Positions 36,277 through 48,248 of a DNA stretch of 64,000 nt are shown piece after piece. The stretch's first letter is position 1, and each line of letters begins with the position of its first letter. Source of the DNA: Cryptomeria japonica. Taxonomy: Eukaryota > Streptophyta > Pinopsida > Cupressales > Cupressaceae. A program made the position numbers and the translations under genes. The stretch covers positions 181,248,977 to 181,312,976 of the forward strand of contig NC_081411.1 in the NCBI RefSeq assembly GCF_030272615.1, in the 5' to 3' direction. The notes beneath the pieces were generated by a model, which worked only from the letters and a program-made list of their open reading frames with translations, did no database searches and was not told the origin of the DNA.

Positions 36277-37380
36277 TGTTGGCTTGATGATGATTGTAAT
36301 GTATACATCAGTTGTTGTCATTGATGAAACACTCTCACACACACATATGATTACATTGACTACTGATGTAACTTCATTGGTTTATACTGTTAACTGGTAT
36401 GTTTAAGGTCTATCTCTAATTGGTACTCTGTGTCAACCGGTTTGTTCTTAAGAGATAACCCGTGGTTACATTAAGTCAGCATCAAAATGAAGATGGAGAT
36501 CAAGAAGAGGATTCCAAGACAATGGTTCACACACTTTGTCCCAATCAGTTTTGACTATTCTAACTGGTATTTGATTTTGTGATGAGTTACCAGCACCGTT
36601 TTCTTGGCAGTCATTTTTGTGATGAGTTATGTTTACTTGTCTAGATACACTACACCTAGGAAAATGTGTTATGATTTCCTATGGCTAACATAAGATTTGA
36701 ATGTCTATTTAAAGACATCTTAGTGAATCATTTGAGACATATAGAGAATGATGGTATGTGAATACTGATACGCATCTAGAGTGAAATCTTTTGTTGAAGA
36801 GCGATAAGTGTTAAGATGAAGAGCAGTGTTGAATGTACTTAGAAGGATCTGATCAAGCAAATATTGTGCTACTCAGAATAGATCAATCCACTTTGTTTTT
36901 TTCTAATCATTACAACAAAACCAAATCCCTTAACCGGGTAAGCTCTAACAAGCTTCATTGTACAAATCCTCTAACAAGGTGATCCATTAGTTTGGATTCT
37001 AAAATCCTCCAGCAAGGTTACTCTTAACAAGGTAGTAGTCTTAACAGGGTATAAGCTTCTAATCAAGCTTGGGATCTCTAACAAGATTCACTCCTAGCAG
37101 AGCACTTTGTAAGACCTTAACCGGTCAGTTATCTATTACTGCAAATAGTTAACTTGTGAGTTCCATCTCACCATGGTTTTAACCTATTTGGGTTTTCCAC
37201 GTATAAACACTTGTGTTATGGTGGATGTTATACTTTATGTGGCTGTTGTTATTTCATTTTGGATAGCATGTATTTTGTTTAAATGCTTGGTTAATTTCAT
37301 CTACCAGTCAGTGTTTGAAGTTGTTTTTGTTTTAGTGTCACTGATTCACCCCCCCCTCTCAGTGCTTTTCAAGTCCATCA
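36277..37380 (+). repeat. Element A 3' LTR
   Basis: 1104 bp from TGTTGGCTTGATG to TCCATCA, followed by TAGTG. Confidence 0.95.
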
Positions 37381-37731
37381 TAGTGGTAATTGTGAATCTA
37401 TCTTGTGAAGTTAATTCTTCATTGGTAACCCTTAAGGAATTCTAGTATGTCTTTCACTTGTGTTTTCGTGCATGTTGTGTGTTATGCACTTATTATGTTT
37501 ATACTTTAAAAGAAAAAATGGTTTCACCCTTGTTGTGGGTTTTCCTTCGAGGTTCCTGGTGAGGCATTACACAAACCCTAATTTCACCCCTCAAGGAGAA
37601 AACCGGTTGATAACATATTGACAAAAAGTTACCAAAATTTATTGCTTCAAAAATTCTTTGACCGCTCATTTTTCTCAAGGGGTCCGGAGGTAATTTGATC
37701 ATTAAGCCCCCCTTAGCCATATTCAAGAGGC

Positions 37732-38919
37732 TTAAGTCATTGGTGCAGGGTTCTCTTCACTAGGTGAAGGAACTGTTTCTTCTCCAAGTGAGTCATCACT
37801 TTTCTTCTTCCAAGTCCGATTCATTTCCTCTCTGGTTTCTTCAACATTAACTTTCTTCTTTCCTTTCTGATCCTTAGAAGAATTGACTAGTTTGCTATTT
37901 CTGGATCTACAAAAAATTTCTAAGTGCCCTAGTTTGTTATAGTGATAATAGGCCATACTAGATGATTTCTAAGGTCCTGCATTGCCATAGGGTCTTTGCC
38001 ATTTCAGGTTTACCCAGTTGTCAAAATTCCTCATCCGGTCACCATTTGGTCTTGGATGCATGTGTGGTACATGATTGTTTTCTCTATATCTGCACTCAAT
38101 AGATCTATCTTCATACATTCCACATGTGAAGCAATGACCTTCAAATTTTTTGGACACATACCTAGCATTAGTATTGTAACTTGCATTTCTATTAGATTTG
38201 TCTCTATAAACATTTGTAGTGTAACTAGGTTTGTGGCAAGCAAAACAAACAGGTTTAAAGACCTTGTTACCGGTAGGCTTATTGATCTTTGGATCATATT
38301 TGTTCTTAGGAATGTTGCTCTTTGTACGGGAGGATTCACCTTTTTCAAATGTGTGAAAACCAAGTCCAGAGTTATCACCCTTCATTCTTTGTGATTGAAT
38401 TTGTTTTTCTAGCATGGCAGAACTTCTATTGAACTTCTCCAATTTCTCATTGACTTCAGTAAGTTGATTGGTGAGATCTTCATTATGCTTAGATGGGTTC
38501 TCTTTCAAAGATGATCCAAGTTCAAGATCTAGTTGTAGGTTCTCCTTTTCTTCTCTTTCAATAGCCAAATGATCATGCATAGTGACATTTTCCCACTTGG
38601 TCTTGGCAATCTCTTGATCTCTTTCCTTGATAAGATCTTCAGCAGCTCTTCAAGCTTCCAGTTCCTGACTCATGCGGATAGTGAGACCTTCTAGCTCTCT
38701 CCTCAGATTCAATTTCTCATTGTTTAACTTTTCAAATTCCTCTGCTAAAGCATCAATATTGCCTACATCTAAAGAACTATTATCATATATCTCTAACAGT
38801 TGTTCAATTAGCTCTCTCCTTTTGACTTGTGAAGCTTTCACTTTGACCCTAAGGGTTTCAAGCTCATTTCTGCTAGCTTCTAGCTCTCTAGCCATCTCAA
38901 AGTAGCTCATGTCCCCCAT
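37732..38919 (-). pseudogene. Element B Gag-like protein, degenerate
   Basis: Starts at ATG 38919-38917 (MGDMSYFEMARELEASRNEL) and keeps one frame for 396 codons to the stop at 37734-37732, with internal stops at about 38650 and 37966. The coiled-coil half resembles element A closely. Each knuckle I can read has lost a ligand: CFACHKPSYTTNVY, CFTCGMYEDRSIEC and YHYNKLGHLEIFC. Decay concentrated on the zinc ligands is consistent with loss of function. Confidence 0.85.
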
Positions 38920-38981
38920 GGTGGTTTCAAGGCTCCCTTCTAAGCGATTAGTCTTCAAAGAAGTTAGGCTCTAATACCAAT

Positions 38982-40047
38982 TGATGGACTTGAAAAGCAC
39001 TAAGAGGGGGGGGTTGAATCAGTGACACCAAAAATAAAACTACTTCAAACACTAACTAGTAGATGAACATAAAAAATATTTTATACACAATGCATGCATT
39101 CCAAAATGACATAATAGCATCCACCATAACACAAGCTTGTGCATGGAAAACCCAAATAGGTAAAAACTATGGTGAGATGGAACTCACAAGTTAACTATCT
39201 GTAGTAATAGATAATTGACCGGTTAAGGTCTACAATGTGCTCTACTAGGAGCAAATCTTGTTAGAGATCCCAAAGCTTGATTAGAAGCTTATACCCTATT
39301 AAAGGTAGTACCCTGTTAGGAGTAAATTCGATGGAGGATTTCTGAATCCAAACTAATGGATCACCCTATTAGAGGATTTATACATTGAAGCTTGTTAGAG
39401 CTTACCCGGTTAAGGGATTTGATTCTGCTGTAATTGTTAGAAAATAACAAGAATGGTTTGATCTGTTCTGAGTAGCATAATAGTTGATTGATCATATCCT
39501 TCTAAACATATTCAACACTGCTCTTCTGCATACTCTACAACTTAACTCTTTTTACTTTCGCACATATCTCTTTTTCTTCATATCAAATAATTCATTGCGA
39601 TGTCAATATATGGACCTTATGATTTCATGTCGGCCTTAAGAAATCATAACACAATTTCCTAGGTGCAGTGTATCTGGACAAGTGATCATAACTCATCACA
39701 AAAATTACCGCCAAGCAGTCGGTGCTAGTAAATCATCATGAAATGTGGTAACTCATCACAAAATTACCAAATAATGGCTTGAGTAAAACATATGAACTGT
39801 TGTCCTTGAATCTCCGCTTGATCTCCATCTTGATCTTCATCTTGATGCCAACTTAGTATAACCATAGGTTGTCTCTTATGCACATACTGGTTAACACAAA
39901 GTACCGGTTAGAGATTAACCACTAAGTATACCGGTTAACAGTGTAAACAATTGAAGTTACACCAGTAGTCAATATTATCATATGTGTGTGTGTGTTTCAT
40001 CAATGACAATATATGATGAATACATTGCAATCATCATCAAGCCAACA
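38982..40047 (-). repeat. Element B 5' LTR
   Basis: 1066 bp between TGATGGACTTG (38982) and the complement of TGTTGGCTTGATG (ends at 40047). Similar to the element A LTRs over its length. Confidence 0.88.
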
Positions 40048-40057
40048 AAATGTATGA

Positions 40058-40058
<1 letters not shown>

Positions 40059-40134
<76 letters not shown>
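40059..40134. repeat. (TG)n microsatellite
   Basis: About 38 uninterrupted TG dinucleotides, starting 12 bp outside the element B LTR. The Cys/Val and His/Thr frames across it are artefacts. Confidence 0.98.
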
Positions 40135-40137
<3 letters not shown>

Positions 40138-41195
40138 CTGCATGTATACATTAAATTGAATTAAAAACAAGTTCATATACGATGTATGCCACAAACAAGA
40201 TGAAACACTGTACAAATATACTTGAGTTAAACATTTTAAACAAAACAAATCAAATTAACTGTGACCTATAGACATTGAAAAAAAAAGATTAGATTGCAAA
40301 ACAAATTACATGAACATACACATGAACTTATTTAACATAAAAATTATAATATGCATATACGATTACACCATTATAGATATTGATTATGAGATCATTTTAT
40401 TAAACTAGAAAGTTACGCCAAATATCAATAATAATAATCATTCTAACATAATTGTACTTCAAATATAAAATTTTGTAATAGGTATATAATGTTGGAGTAA
40501 AATAGACAATCACCTAATTTATTAATAAATCATTAATTAGGTTCCTTTAACTTTATGTGGGGTTTTCATTTTACTTTTATAAGCAAATTCATTAGTGTAA
40601 AATGTAATCTAGTTAATCTTTTTTGACTTTTCACAATTTGATCTACAAAACCCTTGATCTTTGGATATAATTCGTATGAGTTAAATTGTTAAACTTTGAT
40701 TCACTATCAGAATCCAAAGTGTGGTGAAATGTGATAAGATACATTGAGATGCTCCTGCATCATATCTACACAATAATTTTGAAGAATACTTTTATAAATT
40801 ACTACTTTTTATGTGGCGACCACATGCACGTGTTTCCCTTTGATGTAATTTTAAAAAATATCACATTTTTATTTCTTTTACCTAAATACCTTAGATTATC
40901 ATTTAAGTATTAGAAAAAAAAAACACATTTTAAAACTAGATATAAAATTTTACATTTCACATTTTTACACCATGTTAATATTCTATCTATAAGTGCTTCA
41001 AATCTTTACCCCAACTATAGAAAATTCTCCCCTTTAGGATATTTCTTAGAAAAAAATCCCATTTTCTAGCCCATTACCTTATATTTATCCAATCAATCCA
41101 ATATCCTACTCCCAAAACCATGGTAATATGATAAACAAAATCAAACTCACACAAAAGGATGTAACCAAAGATCAAAGGACCAAAAACATTTAGGA
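40135..41195. other. AT-rich DNA, nothing coding
   Basis: No domains, no clear repeat ends. Confidence 0.6.
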
Positions 41196-41199
41196 AATG

Positions 41200-41975
41200 T
41201 CAATGAAGCTATTAAAATATTCTAAGAATTCTAATCAAAATAATCATTAATGGGAGGGAACCAACATTTAGAATCATGATTTGGGGGTAGAACTTGAGAG
41301 AAGTAGGGGATATATAGAGCCAAGACTTAAATAACTAAAATTATAATTAGAAGTTGAAATGATGAAGTTCACTATATAGTATTTATTGCACCAAAGAGTT
41401 CTAGGATCTCAAAAGGTTCCACAAAGTGATATGCAAGTTTGGAAGACAAAAATTAATCAAGCTTGTCAGTGGCTAATTTATTAGAAACACTCTCTCTGAT
41501 ACATGACTATTTTTATGTATATAATTTTTTCATTTATAAATTTTCTAAAAATCCACTACATTTCCCAATTGTTAATCAATCTAAGTTTGGTCTTTCATCT
41601 TTTCTAGTTCATTTGGATCCACAAGTACCATGTCCGAGCCTATTTGTTAAGCATACAATACTTGAGCTTATGAACCTCCAATGAAGAAATGAGAAGTATC
41701 TTTATGGTTAGTGTTATCATATGCAAACTCAGTTAATGGTAAGTAAGTTCCCATCTTTTTGTTCACAAGTCCTCAAGAATTTGGTTCACTCTCTTTTTGT
41801 TGATCAATCTTAAGGTGATGGGTTGATCTATAGTCCAATTTACTTCCCAATTATGTATTTTTTTTTCCAAAACCTCTACATTATCCAGGTGTCTCAAATA
41901 TGATCTTATCAAACTTACCTTTATTAAATATAATATTCTTTGGTACTCCATGAAACTAAAAGATCTCTTAAACTC
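41200..41975 (-). pseudogene. Gypsy-3 integrase remnant, highly decayed
   Basis: Reading the minus strand from 41975, frames shift repeatedly but give FHGVPKNIIFNKG (the second acidic region), then RVNQILEDL, then YLPLTEFAYDNTNHKDTSHF, then VDPNELEKMKDQT, and further left GPFEIL (GPY/F). These are in the order found in a Ty3/gypsy integrase. The stretch between the first two blocks is too short, which implies an internal deletion. This is older than Gypsy-1 and Gypsy-2. Confidence 0.7.
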
Positions 41976-41989
41976 TTGGAAGGGATACA

Positions 41990-42479
41990 TGGATGCCTGA
42001 ATATAATTAGAGAGATTGTTTGTAAATTATATTCTCTTATATTGTTTGTAATTATATATTTTTTTGGATGTATATTTTTTTGGTTGTATATGTTTTGGTT
42101 TTATATGTTTTGGTTTTATATGTTTTCAATTATATGTAATTAAAACAATATATATACATATTATTTTTAAAACAATTGAAAAATTAAAAATCTATAAATA
42201 TAAATTATTAAAACAATTAAAAAACAAAAAAAAATTAAAAAAAGAAAAAAAGCATTTCGGCCCTACCTTGCTCGGCTGAAAGACATCTTAGCCCCCCTCT
42301 TGCTCCATCTATTTCGAACTGTACAAATGGGGGGCTAAGTGTAGTTGGTGGGTATATGTAGGGCCGAGTATACCTCGACACATGTCCTACATGTAGACAC
42401 CATGTGGCGTCACGCAGACTCGGCCGAGTAGGATTTCTTTTTCACTCGCACTTAGCTAAAAGTGTGACACAACACTATG
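41990..42479. other. No gene recognised
   Basis: AT-rich to 42255, then a GC-richer 180 bp containing three copies of a GGCCGAG/CTCGGC motif (42270, 42350, 42422). Function unknown. Confidence 0.5.
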
Positions 42480-43240
42480 CTTTCACTTTTTGAATTTTAA
42501 ATTTAAATTTAAAAATTAAGGCTCTTTTAGTTAACCTCTTAATTATAAAATTTAAATTTGAAATTGTCCACAAGAGATTTAAATTTTAAATTAGGGCCTT
42601 GGAAAAATTAACACTTAATTTTAAATTTTAAATTAGCTCTAAGATTGAAATTTGGAAATTGAAAAATTGGGAAATGCAAATGATTAATTTAAATCTAAAA
42701 ATTAGGATCTTGTAGAGAGAACCACTTAATTTTAAAATTTAAATTTGAAAATAGATCTAAGATTGGAATTTAGAAATTGAAAAATTGGAAAATGCACAAG
42801 ATTAATTTAAAATTTAAAATTAGGGTTTGTTTAATTAACCACTTAATTTTAAAATTTATATTTGAGATTTTCCACAAGAAAATTAAATTCAAAATTAGGG
42901 TCTTGTAGAAAGAACCACTTAATTTTAAAATTTAAATTTAAAAATAGATCTAAAACTGGAATTTAGAAATTGAAAAATTGGGAAATGCACAAAATTAATT
43001 TAAATTTAAAAATTAGGGTTTGTTTAAATAATCACTTAATTTTAAAATTTAAATTTGAGATTGAAATTTGATCTAATATTGCAAATTTCAACTTGAATTG
43101 AAATTATAAACCAAATTTGAAGAGGGAAATTCAAAATTTAAACAACCCACAAGCTCAATTTTAAAATTTTTTAAAATTAGGGTTTTTGAAATTAACCACT
43201 TAATTTTAAAAATTAATTGTGAAATTTTTCTTGTAGATAA
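42480..43240. repeat. Degenerate AT-rich tandem repeat region
   Basis: The phrase CACTTAATTTTAAAATTTA recurs with variation near 42535, 42610, 42723, 42840, 42915, 43032 and 43196. A second phrase, TTTAGAAATTGAAAAATTGG, recurs near 42650, 42770 and 42962. The unit is irregular (about 75-190 bp), so the array has been rearranged. Confidence 0.7.
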
Positions 43241-44639
43241 AATTTCAAATTTTGAAATTAAAGAACACTCAGATTTGAAATAATTAACCCAAAATTAAGC
43301 AATTCACAAGCTCAATTTTGAAATAAAAAACTTAGGGTTTTAATGAAATTAACCTCTAAACTTTTAATCAAACTTATAAATGAAAATTTGAATTTTAAAT
43401 TGTATACACTCAAGTCTGAAAACAAAAATTAGAATTAATGGTGTAAGGAGTTCAGTTCACCAAAATGTAAAGGGGAAAATTAGATCTGGTAATTTGCAAC
43501 ATAGGAGGGAGAAATCACCAAATCAATTTCGCTTGGAAAACCTTTATATTCAAAAGAGGGAAGGGAATCCACTAGATCCAATCCTAAATGAGACAAGGAT
43601 TGAATACTAAGTGGATTAGATTGATTTGGGTTGTCCTCTTTTGTAAGTTGAATTGTTAAAATAAGTAGAATGTTGAAATTGAAGACAAAATATGTGGAAA
43701 TAGTGTGCTACAAGTTAGAGATTTTGTTATGCACCTGGATTTGAGTCATATGAGCTGATTTAGTACTGCCCTACAAAAACTGCCAAAAAATAGTAGGGAT
43801 CGAGTGTAGGGACCAGGATGTCCCTCTTGGTCCTGCAAAATTTTTGATCATCGAAAATGGTTTTTCCATCTCTATGTCTGAAGGTTATTTCCATAAGTAT
43901 AGCCACACACATATTTCCTATAGATGAAAGGGAAGTGAAATGTGATGGGAATAGGGATTTGCCTAAGTCAAACCCTTGTTGAGGAATCAACCTTGAATGA
44001 AATATTGCAAATACTAAAGTAAATAATGGAAAGGTATACCTTAGATTTGCAATGACCAATAATGATGCTTTGCTTCTTGAATGCAATCACATATGTTGTA
44101 TGAAATGGCATGAATGTGAAAAAACCCTAACACACACATGCTTCCAAATGAATGATGTAGTGTTGTTCCAATGGAGAATATATGACCTTTAAGAATGCTT
44201 GATGTAGCCTCCTTGCCTTCTCCACCTTGCTTGCCTATATTCTCCTTGTGCTTGTTATGATGCCATGTTGTTATCTCTCAAAATGAGAGGGGAAGACCTC
44301 CTTACATACTTGCCTATCGTCAAACATTCTAATTTTCCAACATGGGCCAACATGAGGAGATTTTTCCCACTCAAATTTGAGATAGGCCTAGGGGTCAAAA
44401 TGGGACCTTATTAGGTAGGACCAAGGCATGGCGCACTGGTCCTACCCCAAATTAGGTCAGGAACAAGGGGCCATGCATGGTGCAAGATAGAAAAAATAAG
44501 CTTGGTTGCATGACAGAGGCACAAGTAGGTCGGGATCAAGCATGAGGATGAGACCACTAAGGTGAGGGCCCCAAATGTGATTAAAATTACAACGTGAGCA
44601 ATTCTACGATGCTACACAATGCTATGCTAGATAAGGATT
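43241..44639. other. No gene recognised
   Basis: AT-rich to 43430, then mixed-composition DNA with no domain in any frame. Confidence 0.5.
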
Positions 44640-44647
44640 AGGATATC

Positions 44648-45127
44648 ATGACTGCCACCATAATTTTTTTTCTCCTCAATTATTTCCCTGATCAAATGCT
44701 TGTGCAAGATAGTCAATTGCATATTCTCAAGGGGATTCCTTGCTTAGTGTTACAGGATATGAACTGGTTTCTATATAAGATTACATCTAATGAGGAAGTG
44801 TGTGTTGTTGTCTTCTCCTTTGAAGTTAATAAGGCCTTGAAATCAGATGTTTTCTCAATGTGTTTTTTTTCAAAATGTTCTAGGATATTATTGTTAGGGA
44901 TATTATTGGAGCTGCTAAGGAATCCTTTGGCTCTCACCTACTCCTTAAGGAACTTAATGCCACTTTCCTTTTCCATATTTCTAAGAAAGCTAGTGCAAAT
45001 CATTTCCAATATTTTAACCTTATTAGCTTATTTAATTCTTTATATAAAATCTTTTCCAAAATTTTGGTGATGAGGTTAAAAGGTCTTCTTTTGCGGTTGA
45101 TTTCTTCCAACAAAATGGGTTTTTTTT
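44648..45127 (+). pseudogene. LINE reverse transcriptase, N-terminal part
   Basis: LLNYFPDQ and HILKGIPCLV open the segment, and after a frameshift near 44880 the other frame reads GAAKESFGSHLLLKELNATFLF and FNSLYKIFSKILVMRLKGLL. These match the pre-palm region of plant LINE RTs. It ends at MGFF (about 45127), where the TIR element begins soon after. Broken and inactive. Confidence 0.75.
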
Positions 45128-45150
45128 GGAGCACCAAAATTTATATTAGG

Positions 45151-46132
45151 GTGATCCCACAATACTAGGTAACACTTTTTGGTATATACTGATTTTTGCT
45201 TAAATCATACTTTTTTTAGAAAATATAATTATTTAAGCTTTAAGAGGTCCCATTTGAAGCAATTAATTGAGGAGAGTTATATCAAAGGCTCTTAGATCAG
45301 AATTTCTTGGATAAAACCTCTCTACTTCTAAATCATATGTGCAATGGAGTCTCCTTTGCACCTATCAAAATGTTGCTAAAAATAACTTTTACATTAGCGA
45401 TTGTGGGGTAAAATGAATTCATTTAGAAGTTTTATTTTTTAAGTATTTAGTCCTTATTATAAGCTTTCCAAATAGTATAATTTTCAATATATTTAATTTC
45501 ATTAATATATTTATGTTTTTTTTTTTAGGAATGTAATTTTTCCATCTAACATTAAGGATTGTGTTTCACACATGTGGAAAAATAGAAAAATAGAAAACAA
45601 AATTGTAAAAAATATCTTTTCCCTATGTATTGATATTGTCATTTTAACACAAAAAGAATAAGTTAATTCAAATACATACAAAAAAAGTTATGCATTACGA
45701 AATACACCTTTGTCCAAATTACAATTTCTCTGTCTTAAAAAATTAACTAAAAAAATATATATGTAGCAATATGAAAATGTATCCATTCAATACATATTCG
45801 TGTGACAGTTCTATATTTCAAAAATGACAATTTCCTTCTTGCTATAAAAAATGTTATGCATTACCAAATAAGTGTTACTTCTAAAAATGTTAATTACTAT
45901 AAATATTGAGATATTTAAAGTTACATTAAAATATGGACAATTAATTTTTAACTATTTTTCTAAAAATATATTCCGAATCTATATTGAAAAATCTCACAAA
46001 TTAGTAGTTTACTTCATCTTCACATTCTTATGGTTTAGTTGCTATAGGTTTTAGAAAGTAAAAATATGATGCAAACGGTTGATTTTAGTGTCAAGTTTGG
46101 CCAAAAAGTGTAACCCATTATTATGGGATCAA
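45151..46132. mobile_element. Non-autonomous TIR DNA transposon, about 980 bp
   Basis: Terminal inverted repeats: 45153-45182 against the complement of 46101-46130, 26 of 30 positions identical by my count. They begin GATCCCA and end with ACACTTTTTGG. The interior is AT-rich and codes for nothing recognisable. It splits the LINE RT between MGFF and the QILDSILT segment. Exact ends and target duplication are uncertain; AAATTTATA on the left and AAATTTTAG on the right are a possible 9-bp pair. Confidence 0.75.
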
Positions 46133-47611
46133 ATTTTAGATTCTATTCTTACTATGCATGAAAATATCCACTCCCTTTTGATAAACAAAAGACTAGTTTT
46201 CTCCTGAAATTGGATCTCCTCAAGGTCTATGATTGAGTTAATTGGCAATTTATCTTCAAGGTTTTGTAAGCCTTTGGTTTTTGGAGTCACTTTTTGTAAT
46301 TGATCTCTCAACTTGTTACCATTCCTAAATTATCTCTCATTGTTAGTGGCTCACCCTCTGGATTTTTTCAGGTGTCTATAGGATTACAACAAGGAGATCC
46401 TATCTCTTCCTTCTAGTTCATCTTCATGGGGGAATCTCTTAACAGCCTTATCGAGCAGGATGTTTTTATTGGTAATCTCAAAGACTTGTTCGCATTCTCT
46501 TCTTCGAGGGCTTGTTCTCATTAGAACTTTGTTGATGATACTATTTTGCTTAGTGATAGCTCTATTTTGAATCCGAGGAATATTAAGAAATTTCTATTGC
46601 AGTATGAAGAGGATTTTGGTCATAACATCAATCTTCCCAAGTGCTCTATTTTATTTTCAAATACTCTAGAGTGGAGATAGGATAAAACTATTCATATTCT
46701 TGGTTGCCAGATTACTTCACTTCCTTCCATCCATTTGGGGCTCCCCCTTTGCATTAGCCATACCGTTGATTCTTTTTGGTCTAGCCTTATTGATAGATTT
46801 CAAGTGAAACTTGCAAGATGGATATGAGCTCTCCTTACTCAACTTGGAAAAATTGAACTAATTAAAGATTCCTTACATAATCTTTCAGTGTATGCTATGA
46901 ATCTTTTTCACATCTAGAATAAATTTGCCTCCCAAATGGAACTTATACAAAAAATCTTCTTTGGGACTGGATCTGAAATCAAGAAAATATTGCATCTAGT
47001 TGCTTGGGATCATGTTTATTTACACAAAAATCGTGGAGTTCTAGCAACTAGAAAGATCAATGAATTTAATGAAGCCCTAATCACTAAACAACTCTAGAGA
47101 ACTTTGAGAGATAACAATGAATGGATCTCCACTATTAACAAAAAATTTTTAAACTTTTACGAGAACTTTCATAATTTTTTGGGTGATGATAGACTATTGG
47201 ATTCTTCCTCTACACTTTGGAGTGGCCTATCAAAAACCAAGTCTATTATTTTAAAAGGTCTTTGTTGATTATATTGTAATGGGTTGAAGATACTTTTTTG
47301 GGATGATTGGTGGTGGGGTGATGCTCCTCTTTCCCAATTAGGCTAGGCCTTACATCTTAAGAATATTTGCCTGAATTGTTTTGGTTGCTATGTTGCAGAT
47401 TACATTTATAATAACAAGTGGATTAATCTTGTGGAGTTGATTAATCTATTGTTCCTCTTCAACATTAGCTAAATATGTTATACATATCCCAGATGTCCCT
47501 AAGGATAATGCATTGGTATGGAATGGCTTTCCTAATGGTACCTTATTAGTTTCTAATGCTTTCAGCTTATATCTTAAGGTGCTTTCTCCTCAACCTTTTT
47601 GGGCCCTCGTC
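46131..47611 (+). pseudogene. LINE reverse transcriptase, catalytic part, and start of zf-RVT region
   Basis: Resumes at QILDSILTMHENIHSLL, then LKLDLLKVYD (first acidic site), GLQQGDPISSF and NFVDDTILLS (catalytic pair, FVDD). LGCQITSLPSIHLGLPL and VAWDHVYLHKNRGVL follow, then FWDDWWWGDAPL, the linker typical of plant LINEs. Stops occur at several places, for example after ISSF. It ends at PFWALV (47611), where the TRIM-like element is inserted. Confidence 0.85.
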
Positions 47612-47745
47612 TATTGGTGTTGGAAATAAGCCACACCCAGACCGATGATGGGCTGGTCCAAGAGGGGATAGTAGCTCAATGGTAGAGTGATCCAACAGCG
47701 TTGGAAGGTCCTAGGTTCGAGTCTTAGCTGGTCCATGTCTCAACA
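47612..47745 (+). repeat. TRIM LTR1
   Basis: 134 bp, starting TATTGGTGTTGG (TG changed to TA) and ending GTCTCAACA. The PBS TGGTATTAGAGCC follows with no gap (47746-47758). Confidence 0.78.
47665..47735 (+). promoter_or_regulatory. tRNA-like sequence in LTR1 with A and B boxes
   Basis: A box TAGCTCAATGG (47672-47682) and B box GGTTCGAGTCT (47714-47724) in tRNA spacing. Acceptor strands GGGATAG and CTGGTCC pair with one mismatch. This is a candidate internal pol III promoter. It is not a functional tRNA gene: the anticodon arm is irregular. Confidence 0.75.
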
Positions 47746-47809
47746 TGGTATTAGAGCCAAGTTCAGGCTAGGAGCCCCAAGCACATAAGAGGTGTGGCTT
47801 AAAGGGGGG

Positions 47810-47944
47810 TTTTGGTGTTGGAAATAAGCCACACCCAGATTAACAATGGACTAATCCAAGAGGAGCCAGTAGCTCAGTGGTAGAGAACTCCAGTAGCGTA
47901 TGGAAGGTCCTAGGTTCAAGTCCTAGCTAGTCCATGTCTCAACA
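47810..47944 (+). repeat. TRIM LTR2
   Basis: 135 bp from TTTTGGTGTTGG to GTCTCAACA, preceded by the purine tract AAAGGGGGG and followed directly by PBS TGGTATCAGAGC. Confidence 0.78.
47863..47934 (+). promoter_or_regulatory. tRNA-like sequence in LTR2
   Basis: A box TAGCTCAGTGG (47870-47880), B box GGTTCAAGTCC (47913-47923), a perfect T arm (CTAGG, seven-base loop, CCTAG) and an acceptor 3' strand CTAGTCC followed by A. Confidence 0.78.
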
Positions 47945-48008
47945 TGGTATCAGAGCTAGGTCCAAGCTAGGAGCCCCAAGAACACGAGAGGTATGGCTTA
48001 AGGGGGGG

Positions 48009-48061
48009 TGTTGGTGTTGGAAATAAGCCACACTCAGACCGACGATGGACTAGTCCAAGAG
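48009..48061 (+). repeat. TRIM LTR3, first 53 bp only
   Basis: Opens TGTTGGTGTTGGAAATAAG after a GGGGGGG tract and stops at the first Gs of the tRNA-like acceptor stem, where the sequence switches strand. Confidence 0.75.
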
Positions 48062-48185
48062 GGACCAGCTAGGACTCAAACCTAGGACCTTCCATACACT
48101 ACTGGAGTGCTCTACCACTGAGATACTAGCCCCTCTTGGACCAGTCCATCATCGGTTCGGGTGTGGCTTATTTCCAAAACCAACA
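48062..48185 (-). repeat. TRIM inverted partial LTR with tRNA-like centre
   Basis: Read on the minus strand from 48185 it begins TGTTGGTTTTGGAAATAAG and runs through the tRNA-like part (48132-48062), whose acceptor strands GGGCTAG and CTGGTCC pair fully if G-U pairs are allowed. It ends exactly at the acceptor end, lacking the last bases of the LTR. Confidence 0.75.
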
Positions 48186-48248
48186 CCCCCCTTAAGCGAC
48201 ACCTCTTGTGTGCTTGGGGCTCCTAGCCTGGACCTGGCTCTAATACCA

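Larger units (their letters stand above)
29986..37380 (+). mobile_element. Element A: LTR retrotransposon without pol, carrying two unusual ORFs
   Basis: 7395 bp with a perfect 5-bp target duplication TAGTG (29981-29985 and 37381-37385), paired LTRs, an initiator-Met PBS and a terminal purine tract. The 5 kb between the LTRs encode a Gag-like coiled-coil zinc-knuckle protein and a second long damaged ORF. I found no protease, integrase, reverse transcriptase or RNase H motif in any frame. It would depend on enzymes supplied in trans. Confidence 0.93.
37386..40047 (-). mobile_element. Element B: truncated relative of element A, opposite strand
   Basis: Minus-strand order: 5' LTR (40047-38982), PBS (TTGGTATTAGAGCC just inside it), Gag-like ORF (38919-37732), then about 350 bp that partly match the region after the element A Gag-like stop. 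No second ORF or 3' LTR follows; the sequence stops matching near element A's right end. Whether TAGTG at 37381 lies in element B or in the older host LTR is not clear. Confidence 0.8.

Noticed and set aside
39982-40248. Cys-rich or His/Thr-rich small proteins
   Set aside because: Both are translations of the (TG)n repeat.
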